A DNA stretch of 47,494 bases from CAYONZ01 sp964405465 (GTDB taxonomy: Bacteria > Bdellovibrionota > Bdellovibrionia > Bdellovibrionales > JAMPXM01): positions 1 through 47,494 of the forward strand of contig CAYONZ010000027.1 in the NCBI GenBank assembly GCA_964405465.1, written 5' to 3'. How positions within the stretch are numbered: position 1 is the first letter of the stretch; every line of letters starts with the position of its first letter. Below, in pieces: positions 1-8,505 of the stretch. The notes beneath the pieces are model-generated. The model did no database searches, had not been told where the DNA came from, and saw only the letters and a list, made by a program, of their open reading frames with translations. Made by a program: the position numbers and the translations under genes.

Positions 1-1304
1 GCATCAAGTTCAAACCCAGCAGCCATAGCATGCCCACCAAACTGATGAAGCACATCGTGACAGGTTTCCATGGCATCGAGCAAGTGCTTGGCATACCCCG
101 CTGGCATCCTTGCACTTCCAACAATCTGACCAGATTCACCAAGAGCGCCAACAAAGGCAGGAATCTTATAAAGCTGAGTGAGTTTGGTGGCTACCAAACC
201 AATCACACCACGATGAAAATTTTTTGAGAAAACGAAAATCACATTCTGTGGCTTGGTTTGTTCAACAAACTCAATGGCCTCTTGTTCGGCTTGTTTTTGT
301 GAGGCTTGGCGATTCTGATTATTTGACAAGACATCAGTGACCAAGCGTCGGGCCTCTTTTTTATCTTCGACTTGATAAAGATCGAGTGGCTGCACTCCGG
401 TCTCCATGCGGCTTAGCGCATTGAGTTTCGGGGCAAAGCGAATGGCGACATCTTGACTTGAAAGCGGTCGTCCCCACAAGCCCAGTTCTTCAAGCAAGGC
501 CTGTAGTCCCGGACGCGAGGTCTGGGCCAGCACATGTAGACCATGCTTAACCAAAACACGGTTTTCCTCAATCAGCGGAACCATATCTGTTAGTGTGCCT
601 ATGGCAAAACAATCTAAAAGGTCTTTGGCATCAAAATCTTTTTGCAAAAGATTTTGCTTTTGCAATTCACGCTTCAGCGCCAAAACAAGGTAAAAGGCCA
701 CACCTGCCCCACAGAGATGCCCAAGGCCTGAGCCACAATCCCCTTGATTGGGATTTACCAAGGCTACGGCTCTCGGCAATTCTTCTTTGGGCAAATGGTG
801 ATCTGTGACAATCACATCAATGCCCAGGGTCTGAGCATAATCAACTTCAACAACCGCTGTAATACCGAGATCGACTGTCAAAATCAGGTCGATCTCTTCT
901 TCGCGTTTCAATTTTGAAATCGCCGAAGACTTCAGTCCGTACCCTTCACTTAAGCGCTTGGGTTGAAACCCAATTAAATTTTCAAATCCAAGAAGCGGCA
1001 AAGCTTTTAGCAAAAGAGCCAAACCAGATGTGCCGTCCAAATCATAGTCAGCATATATACAAATGCGCTCTTTTCTTTTGCGAGCCAAAAGCAGACGATC
1101 AACCGCCTCACGCATTCCCGTTAAGGAATATGGATCCCTCAAATCGCGGAGCGACGGGTTTAACCATCGCTGCATCTGCTCCTCAGTTCGTAGTCCACGC
1201 CCCACAAGAATATCTGAAATTATTTTTGGAATAGACTGAAACACAGAATCTGTTGGTTGTTCTCGCGGCTTCCAAATGACTGAGCTCTTTTCTTGATCAA
1301 GCAT
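1..1304 (-). CDS. recJ: RecJ, single-strand-specific 5'-3' exonuclease (3' end cut by window)
   Basis: The reading frame starts at ATG 1304 and runs off the left edge after about 434 codons; RecJ is usually 550-580 residues, so the C-terminal part is missing. Conserved DHH-superfamily motifs are visible: DYDLDG at residues 86-91 (the family usually has DYDADG), a VDLGI segment, DHH at 168-170, and a GGHAMAAGFEL motif close to the edge. AGGAAG lies about 8 bases before the ATG. RecJ degrades single-stranded DNA 5' to 3' in recombination and mismatch repair, using manganese bound by these Asp and His residues. It lies 149 bases downstream of secF on the same strand, an arrangement known from other bacteria, and may be cotranscribed with yajC-secDF. 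Confidence 0.93.
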   Translation of the reverse strand, partial: MLDQEKSSVIWKPREQPTDSVFQSIPKIISDILVGRGLRTEEQMQRWLNPSLRDLRDPYSLTGMREAVDRLLLARKRKERICIYADYDLDGTSGLALLLKALPLLGFENLIGFQPKRLSEGYGLKSSAISKLKREEEIDLILTVDLGITAVVEVDYAQTLGIDVIVTDHHLPKEELPRAVALVNPNQGDCGSGLGHLCGAGVAFYLVLALKRELQKQNLLQKDFDAKDLLDCFAIGTLTDMVPLIEENRVLVKHGLHVLAQTSRPGLQALLEELGLWGRPLSSQDVAIRFAPKLNALSRMETGVQPLDLYQVEDKKEARRLVTDVLSNNQNRQASQKQAEQEAIEFVEQTKPQNVIFVFSKNFHRGVIGLVATKLTQLYKIPAFVGALGESGQIVGSARMPAGYAKHLLDAMETCHDVLHQFGGHAMAAGFELD

Positions 1305-1453
1305 CTGGATCTTCCTTTCGGTCACCGTTCTAGTTTTGAACCACCGGTCTTAAAATAAATGGGCCGTAGACATTCGTTAGAACATCAAGCGGCACATAAA
1401 AAAAACCATCACACAACCTATCTGCCCGCAACAAAAGCGGCTGAACCACACGC

Positions 1454-2440
1454 CTATGCCTTTTTAGCGTGGCCAGGCTCAGGATAAAATTTATCAACGG
1501 CAAGAATCAATGGAGCCGCAACGTAAACCGACGAATAGGTCCCGATGATAATACCTATCACCAGAGTAAATCCGATATCAGAAATCACGCCACCACCAAA
1601 GACATACAAAGCCACAACAGCGAGCATTGTGCATCCGGAAGTGAGCATTGTTCGGCCCAACATATCGTTTACAGCCTTATTGATCACCCAGCGTAATCCT
1701 CGCTCTCGATAGAGAGGGTAAGTTTCACGAATTCGATCGTAATTCACAATCGTGTCGTTCAAAGAGTAACCAATCAGAGTCAAGATCGCTGCCATAATTG
1801 GAACGTTGACCTCACGACCCACCATTGAAAAAATACCCAAGGTAAAAATCGAATCGTGAATCAAACAAATCACGGCACCTGGTGCGTACTTGTAATCAAA
1901 ACGTAGGGCCACGTAGACCAAAATCACCAAGAAAGAATAGAAGGCAGCCAAGATTCCGTTTCGCATCAACTCCGCACCCACCTGCGGACCAACGGTATCC
2001 ACCCTTCGGACTCCATCCTCAGGCAATTCAAACTTGGTCTTAAGACCTTCTTTGATTTTGTTCACCTGAAGTTGTTCATTCTGACTGATCTCTTTTTCGG
2101 TTGCGCCCTTCGCAGTCTCTAGGCGAATCAAAAACTCATTGTTTTCACCAAAAGCCTGAACTGAAGAGTTGCTGATTCCAAGTGAGCCGACGAAATCACG
2201 AACCTGATTTGCTTCTACGGTCTTAGAAAACTTGACCTGCATTTCAGTCCCACCGGCGAAGTCGATACCGTAATTAAATCCCTTGCCCACCATAAAGGCG
2301 AGCGACACGATCGTCGCAACAAGTGAAATACCACCCATCAATGGCACCCAACCAACGAAATCGAAACGCCCGAAATCTTTTTCCTGATGAGATTTCGAAT
2401 CGCCTTCATTTTTTTTGTGTTTTTTATTTTCTTTACTCAT
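1454..2440 (-). CDS. secF: Protein translocase subunit SecF
   Basis: This 328-residue protein has the SecF layout: a charged cytoplasmic N-terminus, TM1, the motif FNYGIDFAGGTEMQVKF, a periplasmic domain, then five membrane segments. The signature SLNDTIVNYDRIRE contains Asp229, equivalent to the conserved residue in the proton path. SecF works with SecD in the inner membrane, using the proton motive force to pull preproteins out on the periplasmic side. It starts 10 bases after the secD stop, so the two are cotranscribed. The family match is clear and the length is normal. Confidence 0.96.
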   Translation of the reverse strand: MSKENKKHKKNEGDSKSHQEKDFGRFDFVGWVPLMGGISLVATIVSLAFMVGKGFNYGIDFAGGTEMQVKFSKTVEANQVRDFVGSLGISNSSVQAFGENNEFLIRLETAKGATEKEISQNEQLQVNKIKEGLKTKFELPEDGVRRVDTVGPQVGAELMRNGILAAFYSFLVILVYVALRFDYKYAPGAVICLIHDSIFTLGIFSMVGREVNVPIMAAILTLIGYSLNDTIVNYDRIRETYPLYRERGLRWVINKAVNDMLGRTMLTSGCTMLAVVALYVFGGGVISDIGFTLVIGIIIGTYSSVYVAAPLILAVDKFYPEPGHAKKA

Positions 2441-2450
2441 ATCAATCGCC

Positions 2451-4148
2451 TCACCACTTAATTGAAAGATTCCACTTCATTCGACCCACGAAAAAATCGA
2501 CCAACGCACGCGTAAAATAGATCGCGGTGAAGGTTTGAATCACCAGACCAGAAAGGAGCGTGATCGCAAAACCACGAATTGGACCGGTACCAAAATACAT
2601 CAATACAAAACAGACCGCGATAGATGTGATGTTGGCATCGATGATGGCCGAAAACCCACGATGATAACCAATATCAATCGCCTGAAGCATCTGTTTGCCA
2701 AGACGAAGTTCTTCGCGAATTCGCTCATAGATAATCACGTTCGCATCAACCGCTATGCCGATGGTCAATGCCAAACCTGCAATACCAGGTAAAGTTAAGG
2801 TCGCCCCTAAACCACTCAATACGGCCATTACGATCATGATATTGAACAAAAGCGAAATATCAGCGATCACGCCGAACCCTCTGTAGTACAGCGCCATAAA
2901 TACAAAGACCAAGATAGCGCCAATCACCGCTGCCTTTTGGCCTTTGGCGATGGCATCCGCACCGAGTGTCGGTCCAATAGTTCGCTCTTCCAGCTGTTCA
3001 AGAGTTGCAGGGAGCGCCCCCGCACGCAGCGCCATACTCAAAAGTGTCGCCTCTGAATTTTGCTTGTCGCTATCGCGAGATCGACCCATCGAAATCTCTC
3101 CGCGGCCACCAGTGATCGGAGTGTTGATCACTGGTGCAGATTTCACCACTTTATCTAAAACGATCGCCATTTGTTCTTTAACATGCTTTGTGGTCAGCTC
3201 ACCAAACTCACGTGCACCAATCGAATCAAATGCGAAGGCCACATTCGGTCGACCTGTCGTTTGATCTTGCCCGACTCGTGCATCTTGTAAATGGTCGCCA
3301 GCGACCACTTCGAGAGTCTTAAGCAGGTAGGGAATTCGGCCCGTTACCATGTCTTTTGCAGCATCATCTTTTTCGAAAAGCAAAATCGTATTGGCAGGAA
3401 GTTTATCTTTCAATGCCGCATTCAGTTTATCGACATAGAGACTGTACTTCATTTCAGACATCTTGAGGTTTTGGGTTTTTTCAACCTCCAAAACCATCTC
3501 CATCAATTTCTCACGTGGGATCTCTTGCGAAACCATCATGAAATCAAGACGTGCCGTTTGATTGATCAAATTTTTTGCTGAAGCCGCATCTTTAATCCCT
3601 GGAAGCTGCACCAAAATACGGTCAGACCCTTGAGCCGTAATGCTCGGCTCAGCTACACCAAACTCATCAATACGGTTACGAATCGTGTTGATGGCTTGTT
3701 CAACAATTTTATTACGGAAGTCGCGAACGTGAACCTCACTAAACTTGATAGTGACAAACTGATCCGTCTTTTCAACCACCTGAAAAGTTCGGCCATAATA
3801 TTTATCTATAGCCTCGACCACTTTCGATTGATCTGCTGCCGACAACAATTCGATTTTAAGCTCGCCAGAATCAGCAGTAGCGACTTGCACACCTTTAACC
3901 AGCACCTTTTCTTTTTCTAGTTCTGGAGCCAACGTCGTTGCTATCTTACGTGCATCCTGTGCCAATGCACCTTCCACATCGACTCTTAAAACCAAGTGCG
4001 AACCGCCTTGAATATCTAGACCCAATGTCATTTTGTCTTTGATCGGCCACCACATTTTTTCGACATTGATGAAGTTCGGTACAACCATAAGCAATGCAAT
4101 GATAAATACCGCTGCGATTATTCCTAAACGTTGATTAAGATTCTTCAT
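2451..4148 (-). CDS. secD: Protein translocase subunit SecD
   Basis: This 565-residue protein has an N-terminal membrane segment followed by GLDIQGGSHLVLRVD, a large periplasmic region (P1 and base), and a C-terminal block of membrane helices containing GIAVDANVIIYERIREEL with the conserved Asp468. SecD and SecF form the proton-driven accessory complex of the SecYEG translocon. The start codon overlaps the yajC stop as ATGA (4145-4148), which indicates translational coupling. Its length lies between the short and long forms of the family. Nothing is missing. Confidence 0.97.
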   Translation of the reverse strand: MKNLNQRLGIIAAVFIIALLMVVPNFINVEKMWWPIKDKMTLGLDIQGGSHLVLRVDVEGALAQDARKIATTLAPELEKEKVLVKGVQVATADSGELKIELLSAADQSKVVEAIDKYYGRTFQVVEKTDQFVTIKFSEVHVRDFRNKIVEQAINTIRNRIDEFGVAEPSITAQGSDRILVQLPGIKDAASAKNLINQTARLDFMMVSQEIPREKLMEMVLEVEKTQNLKMSEMKYSLYVDKLNAALKDKLPANTILLFEKDDAAKDMVTGRIPYLLKTLEVVAGDHLQDARVGQDQTTGRPNVAFAFDSIGAREFGELTTKHVKEQMAIVLDKVVKSAPVINTPITGGRGEISMGRSRDSDKQNSEATLLSMALRAGALPATLEQLEERTIGPTLGADAIAKGQKAAVIGAILVFVFMALYYRGFGVIADISLLFNIMIVMAVLSGLGATLTLPGIAGLALTIGIAVDANVIIYERIREELRLGKQMLQAIDIGYHRGFSAIIDANITSIAVCFVLMYFGTGPIRGFAITLLSGLVIQTFTAIYFTRALVDFFVGRMKWNLSIKW

Positions 4149-4492
4149 GCTTTGGCTCCCTTTGCTCCTGCCGAACCAACAATCTGCGATTTCAAAATCT
4201 TCATTTCCACACCATCGGCTATTTCAAGTGCCACATAGTCGTTTTTGAAAGCCGCGATTGTGCCCAAAATTCCACTTGTCGTCAGAACCTCTTGGCCGAC
4301 CTTGAGCGCCTCTAGCATTTGTTGATGCTGTTTCTGTTTCTTTTTATTGCTGTAGCTCATGACGCCAAATAAGACGACCATCGCAAATATCATCGGGACC
4401 ATTTGCATGATCGGTGACGGTTGAGTCGGTGCTGCATCAGCGGCTTGTGCCCAAGCAGCGTTGGTGAACATTTTAAAAACCATTTGCCACAT
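4145..4492 (-). CDS. yajC: Sec translocon accessory subunit YajC
   Basis: This 115-residue protein has one membrane helix (IMQMVPMIFAMVVLFGVMSY) followed by a basic stretch and the typical YajC soluble part (LKVGQEVLTTSGILGTI). YajC associates with SecDF in the inner membrane. AGGAG lies 9 bases before the ATG. It is the first gene of yajC-secD-secF. In E. coli queA-tgt lies directly upstream; here those genes are about 19 kb away and an unassigned 342-base leader takes their place. The N-terminus is slightly long, with an Ala-rich segment ahead of the helix. Confidence 0.93.
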   Translation of the reverse strand: MWQMVFKMFTNAAWAQAADAAPTQPSPIMQMVPMIFAMVVLFGVMSYSNKKKQKQHQQMLEALKVGQEVLTTSGILGTIAAFKNDYVALEIADGVEMKILKSQIVGSAGAKGAKA

Positions 4493-4834
4493 TTCTCAGA
4501 CTCCTCAGCTGAAAATATTTTTCCTCAAAATGTTTCTTTCAATATGAAAAACCCATTTTTCTCGCGCACGAGATTACAAAGCTATCTAAAGATCTTCGAA
4601 AGAGGCAATGGTTTCTCAGGAGTTAGCGTGCTGCGACAGCCAGACTGCACAAAGTTTGCGCAGCTTCAGGCGCCATAAGCTATCTCTCATGAAATGATGA
4701 TGACTCTCCGTCAGGCAACCCTAGCGAAATGAATCAAGGCGGTACAAAAAATCACTGCCACCCCGACCTCGACGAGCTGATCTCGGTAGGTCACACTCCA
4801 ATTTTTATTGGGCTGACATTTGACAGACCCACCG
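4493..4834. other. 342-base leader/intergenic region upstream of yajC-secDF
   Basis: No convincing gene is present. Read on the minus strand it would be the yajC leader. It holds GC-richer sequence at about 4700-4800, including a CTAGGGTTGCC...GGAGAG stretch near 4706-4733, and a 24-codon open frame (listed separately). I could not match it to a known riboswitch. It also separates the MotB-like gene from yajC, and I see no good intrinsic terminator there. Confidence 0.5.
4616..4690 (-). CDS. Possible leader peptide upstream of yajC-secDF (24 aa)
   Basis: An ATG-TGA frame on the minus strand encodes MRDSLWRLKLRKLCAVWLSQ followed by HANS, a short basic and hydrophobic peptide. The purine-rich GGAGAG lies about 15 bases upstream, farther than ideal. 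Some bacteria control secDF with a translation-arrest leader peptide (VemP in Vibrio is the known case), so a small frame here deserves a note. It may be chance: there is no family match and the ribosome site is weak. Confidence 0.17.
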   Translation of the reverse strand: MRDSLWRLKLRKLCAVWLSQHANS

Positions 4835-5962
4835 CTAGTTCGATGGCTTGCCAATTTCAACTAGATGTCCTTTGCCATCAAGAGTAAATGTCACGGTGGC
4901 TGCCTTTTTTTTGTTGAGATTTAAAACCAACTCCGGAATATCCACTCGGCCCATTGGGGAGATCACTGAAAGCTTAACCGGAGTATCGAGGCTCTGACCG
5001 TACGAACGATACAACTGGAGTGTCACTGTATAAACTCCTGGTCGAAAATCATTTGTTTGCCAAACCTCAACGCCTGGCCCAAAGCGCGAGTCCATGGTCA
5101 ATTCACCTGGATACCCCTGATATTTTCGATTTTTGAAATTGAATACCTTGCTGTTCGGATCCTTTAAAATGAGATCCACATCCTGTCTCTCTGTTGTCCA
5201 CTGAGCAATCACGGCCATAAACCTTTGCGGATTTTCTTTTTTTAGATTTTCAAGCTCCATCGTCAAAGTACCCAATTTTGCTTGAAGAACTTTTTCTTTT
5301 TTTTCAAATTTCTCAGCTTGTTGAAGTAACTTTTCCGACAAACCCCGAATCTCACTCTGCTTTTGTCGCAATTGCCCCTCTAAGGACTCAAGCCTGTTTG
5401 ATTTTTCTATCGACACTTGCTCATTCAACTTCGACATTTCGAGATTTTTCTCAGAGCTATGAGACACATTCTTTTCACGATTTTTTACCAATTCCTTTTC
5501 AAGTCGATCTTTTTCAGCAAGCGCCTCCACATTTTCTTTTTTTAAAAGTTCAATCTCAGTTTGTGCAGCCATTATATTTTCTTTCAAGGAGACCGACTCT
5601 TTTTGGCTCGATTCGAGACGCTGTTCAAGTGACTTTATCACTTCCCCCTTCGGCGCCTGTGCCATTTTTTTTGTGTCGGTATTTTCTGGGTTCGAGGCCC
5701 TTGCCGAAATCTCCCGTACAGTTTGATCAAGATTGTCACCTTTGTTTTCCTGTGCCAGACTAAACATTAACACGAAAAGGCCAAACAACAGCGTCATCAT
5801 GTCGGCATATGACACCAACCAACCTTCGTCGTGCGATTCTTCAACGACTGAGTCTTCTCGAAATGTAGCCAACGGCGCATTCACTCTCTCATACATTTGC
5901 TGAATGAGAGAGCGAGTTTCTTGCAAATCAGAATCTTTCGGCTCGTTCGAATCTTGCCCCAT
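4835..5962 (-). CDS. MotB-like ion-channel subunit with coiled coil and DUF2135-like C-terminus
   Basis: From ATG 5962 the protein has 375 residues. GAGAG lies just upstream, and this start leaves a 7-base gap to the MotA-like stop; an alternative ATG at 6004 would add 14 residues but has a poor ribosome site. Residues 48-70 (GWLVSYADMMTLLFGLFVLM) are a canonical MotB plug/membrane helix, with Asp54 in the place of the proton-carrying Asp. Residues 105-245 are a long charged coiled coil. Residues 250-375 form a beta-rich domain with DVDLILKDPN, then GPGVEVWQ and RPGVYTVTLQLY, resembling DUF2135 domains of VWA proteins. The OmpA-type peptidoglycan-binding domain of true MotB is absent. I infer a motor or energiser acting on a periplasmic partner rather than a flagellar stator. 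Confidence 0.8.
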   Translation of the reverse strand: MGQDSNEPKDSDLQETRSLIQQMYERVNAPLATFREDSVVEESHDEGWLVSYADMMTLLFGLFVLMFSLAQENKGDNLDQTVREISARASNPENTDTKKMAQAPKGEVIKSLEQRLESSQKESVSLKENIMAAQTEIELLKKENVEALAEKDRLEKELVKNREKNVSHSSEKNLEMSKLNEQVSIEKSNRLESLEGQLRQKQSEIRGLSEKLLQQAEKFEKKEKVLQAKLGTLTMELENLKKENPQRFMAVIAQWTTERQDVDLILKDPNSKVFNFKNRKYQGYPGELTMDSRFGPGVEVWQTNDFRPGVYTVTLQLYRSYGQSLDTPVKLSVISPMGRVDIPELVLNLNKKKAATVTFTLDGKGHLVEIGKPSN

Positions 5963-5969
5963 AGATCTC

Positions 5970-6764
5970 TCAATTCTTAAAACCAAATCGAGTGGAATAG
6001 ACATTCAACCGATCGTTGATGGCCAAAAATCCATTGAGAGTCTCTGTCACAATAACTTCCGAATGCTCATCACAAATCAACACGGCCCACTCCACAATAA
6101 TTTTTCGAAAATACATTTCATCCGCCGCAAGATCTTTGGCATGCTCAGCTAACGGCAACAAAACAAAATTAGCCACGGCAATACCCCACAAAGTGGCGAC
6201 CAAAGCAATCGCCATAGCGGGACCAATACCATCGATGCCCCCAGAGTTGAGATTTAACATCATGGTGATCATACCAGAGCTCGCACCCAACAAACCAAAC
6301 GCAGGAGGAAACTTCGAAAGTGCGCCAAGCAGTTTTGCATCACCTTCATACATTTTTTTTACTCCCTCAAGACGTGAGTGCAACACTGTTTGGACATTAA
6401 TCTTGTCAAAACCATGGGTCACAATCAAAAATACGGCTTCACTGACCAGTGGATGAATGGCTTTTTGCGAAGCGAAAGTCTTTCCGTGATCTTTGCGTAG
6501 ACTGGATGTCAACAAAACCAACTCGCTCACCAGATCACGATCTGAAATGCGTTTTTTTAACACAATCCCATCGATAACTAATTTGACCACACGGCGAAGC
6601 CGCTCCAATGGAAAGGCGATAAATGCTGCAGCCAGGGTTCCTCCAACCACAAGAAGAAGTGCATGAGGATCAAGGAAAATATCTTTTCTCGGAGCGGATC
6701 CCATGACTCCGAACCAAACCGTGAGAACCACCATCAAAAAACCGAAAAGAAGAGACCCATTCAT
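5970..6764 (-). CDS. MotA/TolQ/ExbB-type proton channel subunit (MotA-like)
   Basis: This 264-residue protein has four membrane segments: near residues 5-22, 36-51, 153-172 and 181-204. The conserved channel motifs PPAFGLLGASSGM (153-165) and GPAMAIALVATLWGIAVANF (181-200) place it in the MotA family. Between TM2 and TM3 is the cytoplasmic loop. It lies 7 bases ahead of the MotB-like gene, and MotA-MotB order is the usual one. The pair should form a proton- or sodium-driven inner-membrane complex. No flagellar genes are nearby, and the partner subunit is atypical, so the function is unassigned. Confidence 0.87.
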   Translation of the reverse strand: MNGSLLFGFLMVVLTVWFGVMGSAPRKDIFLDPHALLLVVGGTLAAAFIAFPLERLRRVVKLVIDGIVLKKRISDRDLVSELVLLTSSLRKDHGKTFASQKAIHPLVSEAVFLIVTHGFDKINVQTVLHSRLEGVKKMYEGDAKLLGALSKFPPAFGLLGASSGMITMMLNLNSGGIDGIGPAMAIALVATLWGIAVANFVLLPLAEHAKDLAADEMYFRKIIVEWAVLICDEHSEVIVTETLNGFLAINDRLNVYSTRFGFKN

Positions 6765-6903
6765 CGCGCCATCCTATCCTGTTCGAACACACAAAACACA
6801 TATCGGATGCTCGGACCCAAAAAGACATGACCTTCCATAAAAAACAACCTCACCATTTTACTATAGCCAGAAACTCATCTTAACTTTTTGTTAAGGCGTG
6901 CCC

Positions 6904-8265
6904 TCAATACCTAAGTCCCAAGCCAAAATCCAAAAACGAAAACTGCACTTTTGTGTTCAAACTACCTTGGGCTTCAAGCTGCTTCTTTGCTACGTAGAAA
7001 AACGACTCCCCGACTTTCATTTTTCTGCTGAGAGAAGCATCCAAATTCAATTGATTGACCAAGGCCCCTGAGGTCATCACAATTTTAGTTGCCCTAAAAA
7101 CGGATGACCATTTGGTTGCGACAGGGAACTTTAATCCAACCTGAAGCGCGGCCCCACTCGACTCAAGAAAAACCTCGGACTCACTATGACGAGAATTTGA
7201 AATGAGGAACAGTGTCGACAAAAAAAACTGAACTCGTCGATTTACAAGCAACACTGATGGCCCTGTGGACAATTCAAAATTAGCAATGCGGTTACCCGAC
7301 GATGAGACAGGCAATGTCATTGCAAGCTCTCCTTGAACGAACAATCGTGGGAGCAGGCGACCAGATTGGGCCGAGAGACGAAGACCAAAATCTTGTGAAG
7401 CCTCACTTGTTGAGTCCCGACTAAAGCCCTGCTTTCGCGTCAAAGCTGTCAGCTCCACCGAAGCCGATAACGAATCTTCACCGTTCAAATTGGAATCATT
7501 TTCGAGAGAAAATTCAAACGTTCTATTTTGATCTGAAATTTTAAATTGACCGATAGTCGACCCTCCCATTTTTGATGGCACTTCAAAAAAGCTCCAGCGC
7601 TCACCCTTACCGGCCAGTTCAAAAATTGAACTCTCGACAATTGAAAACCCTTCCATCAAAGACAATGTGACAAATCCCTTACCACTATCAAACCCACAAA
7701 AAACCATTACAGGCGGATTTTCAAGTTTTGCCGATGGCTTTGATTCGTTACCCACCAAAAAGGACCCTATTCGTTTTATCTTGAGGTGAAAAGGTTGACA
7801 GCCATTGGCATTGAGATCAGATTCGGTGAATCTTAAATTGAGCTGCCAATTTTGTAGGCCTTTACTGCTTTTAATTAAAACGTTCTCGCTCAAAGAAGCC
7901 ATTCGTAAATAAATATTATTTGCACTCCGAATCAGCTTTGCCGAAGTCGATTTTTCGATTGTCGCGTCTGGTGGCAGATCTATTTTGACTTGAAAATAAG
8001 CGACCCTAGGGGAGCTCCACTTGAGCAAAGATCTATTAGCCGAACCGGTAGAGGAAGACGCTTGATCTGTCTTTCCACCAGAAGTGAGACCACTGTACGA
8101 CTCGGGAACCTCGAAAACCCAAGAGCCAGAGAGAGTAAATTCTCGTGAAGGGACGGAGTTCGACTGTGCGACATCAATTACCCTCAATTCTGCCGACTGC
8201 CCAGAGATACTCCATAGAAAAACTATTGAACTGATAAAAATTTTGAAGCAGCACAGTCGAAACAT
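6904..8265 (-). CDS. Exported protein, possible outer-membrane beta-barrel, unknown function
   Basis: I do not recognise this family. The 453-residue product starts with a signal peptide (hydrophobic core IFISSIVFLWSI, cleavage likely after GQSAE). It then has Ser-rich beta-type sequence, and the C-terminal 200 residues alternate hydrophobic and polar residues and end in FLDFGLGLRY. A terminal aromatic residue after alternating strands is typical of outer-membrane barrels. It lies 139 bases upstream of the MotA-like gene on the same strand, so it could be cotranscribed and be the outer-envelope partner of that motor; this is inference. No clear ribosome site precedes ATG 8265. Confidence 0.6.
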   Translation of the reverse strand: MFRLCCFKIFISSIVFLWSISGQSAELRVIDVAQSNSVPSREFTLSGSWVFEVPESYSGLTSGGKTDQASSSTGSANRSLLKWSSPRVAYFQVKIDLPPDATIEKSTSAKLIRSANNIYLRMASLSENVLIKSSKGLQNWQLNLRFTESDLNANGCQPFHLKIKRIGSFLVGNESKPSAKLENPPVMVFCGFDSGKGFVTLSLMEGFSIVESSIFELAGKGERWSFFEVPSKMGGSTIGQFKISDQNRTFEFSLENDSNLNGEDSLSASVELTALTRKQGFSRDSTSEASQDFGLRLSAQSGRLLPRLFVQGELAMTLPVSSSGNRIANFELSTGPSVLLVNRRVQFFLSTLFLISNSRHSESEVFLESSGAALQVGLKFPVATKWSSVFRATKIVMTSGALVNQLNLDASLSRKMKVGESFFYVAKKQLEAQGSLNTKVQFSFLDFGLGLRY

Positions 8266-8505
8266 AAGCTGAGTTTGAGCAATCTTTAATCAGCTGTAAA
8301 AGATTTCGCCATCGAGCTCGCCATTTCTGGCCCAAAGACCGGCACTTGAGTTTCAGCCTCGCCGGATGCCTTCCGCCAAACACAACTCCAAAAAAACATG
8401 CGCCTCATTTTGAGATTTTTTAGTCACGGCACGTGCACAAAAAAATTAAAACTGATAACCTTGAAAGAACGCGAAGAAACGCGGTCTTTGAAGGATGAGT
8501 GGCAA

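Noticed and set aside
4493..4834. Known riboswitch (guanidine-I-like CTAGGGTT, glycine, cyclic-di-GMP) in the yajC leader
   Set aside because: Only short words match; the required paired elements and conserved cores are not in order.
6879..6895. CTTAAC/GTTAAG hairpin after the 6904-8265 gene as terminator
   Set aside because: The stem is only 6 bp with low G+C, and no T run follows on the minus strand.
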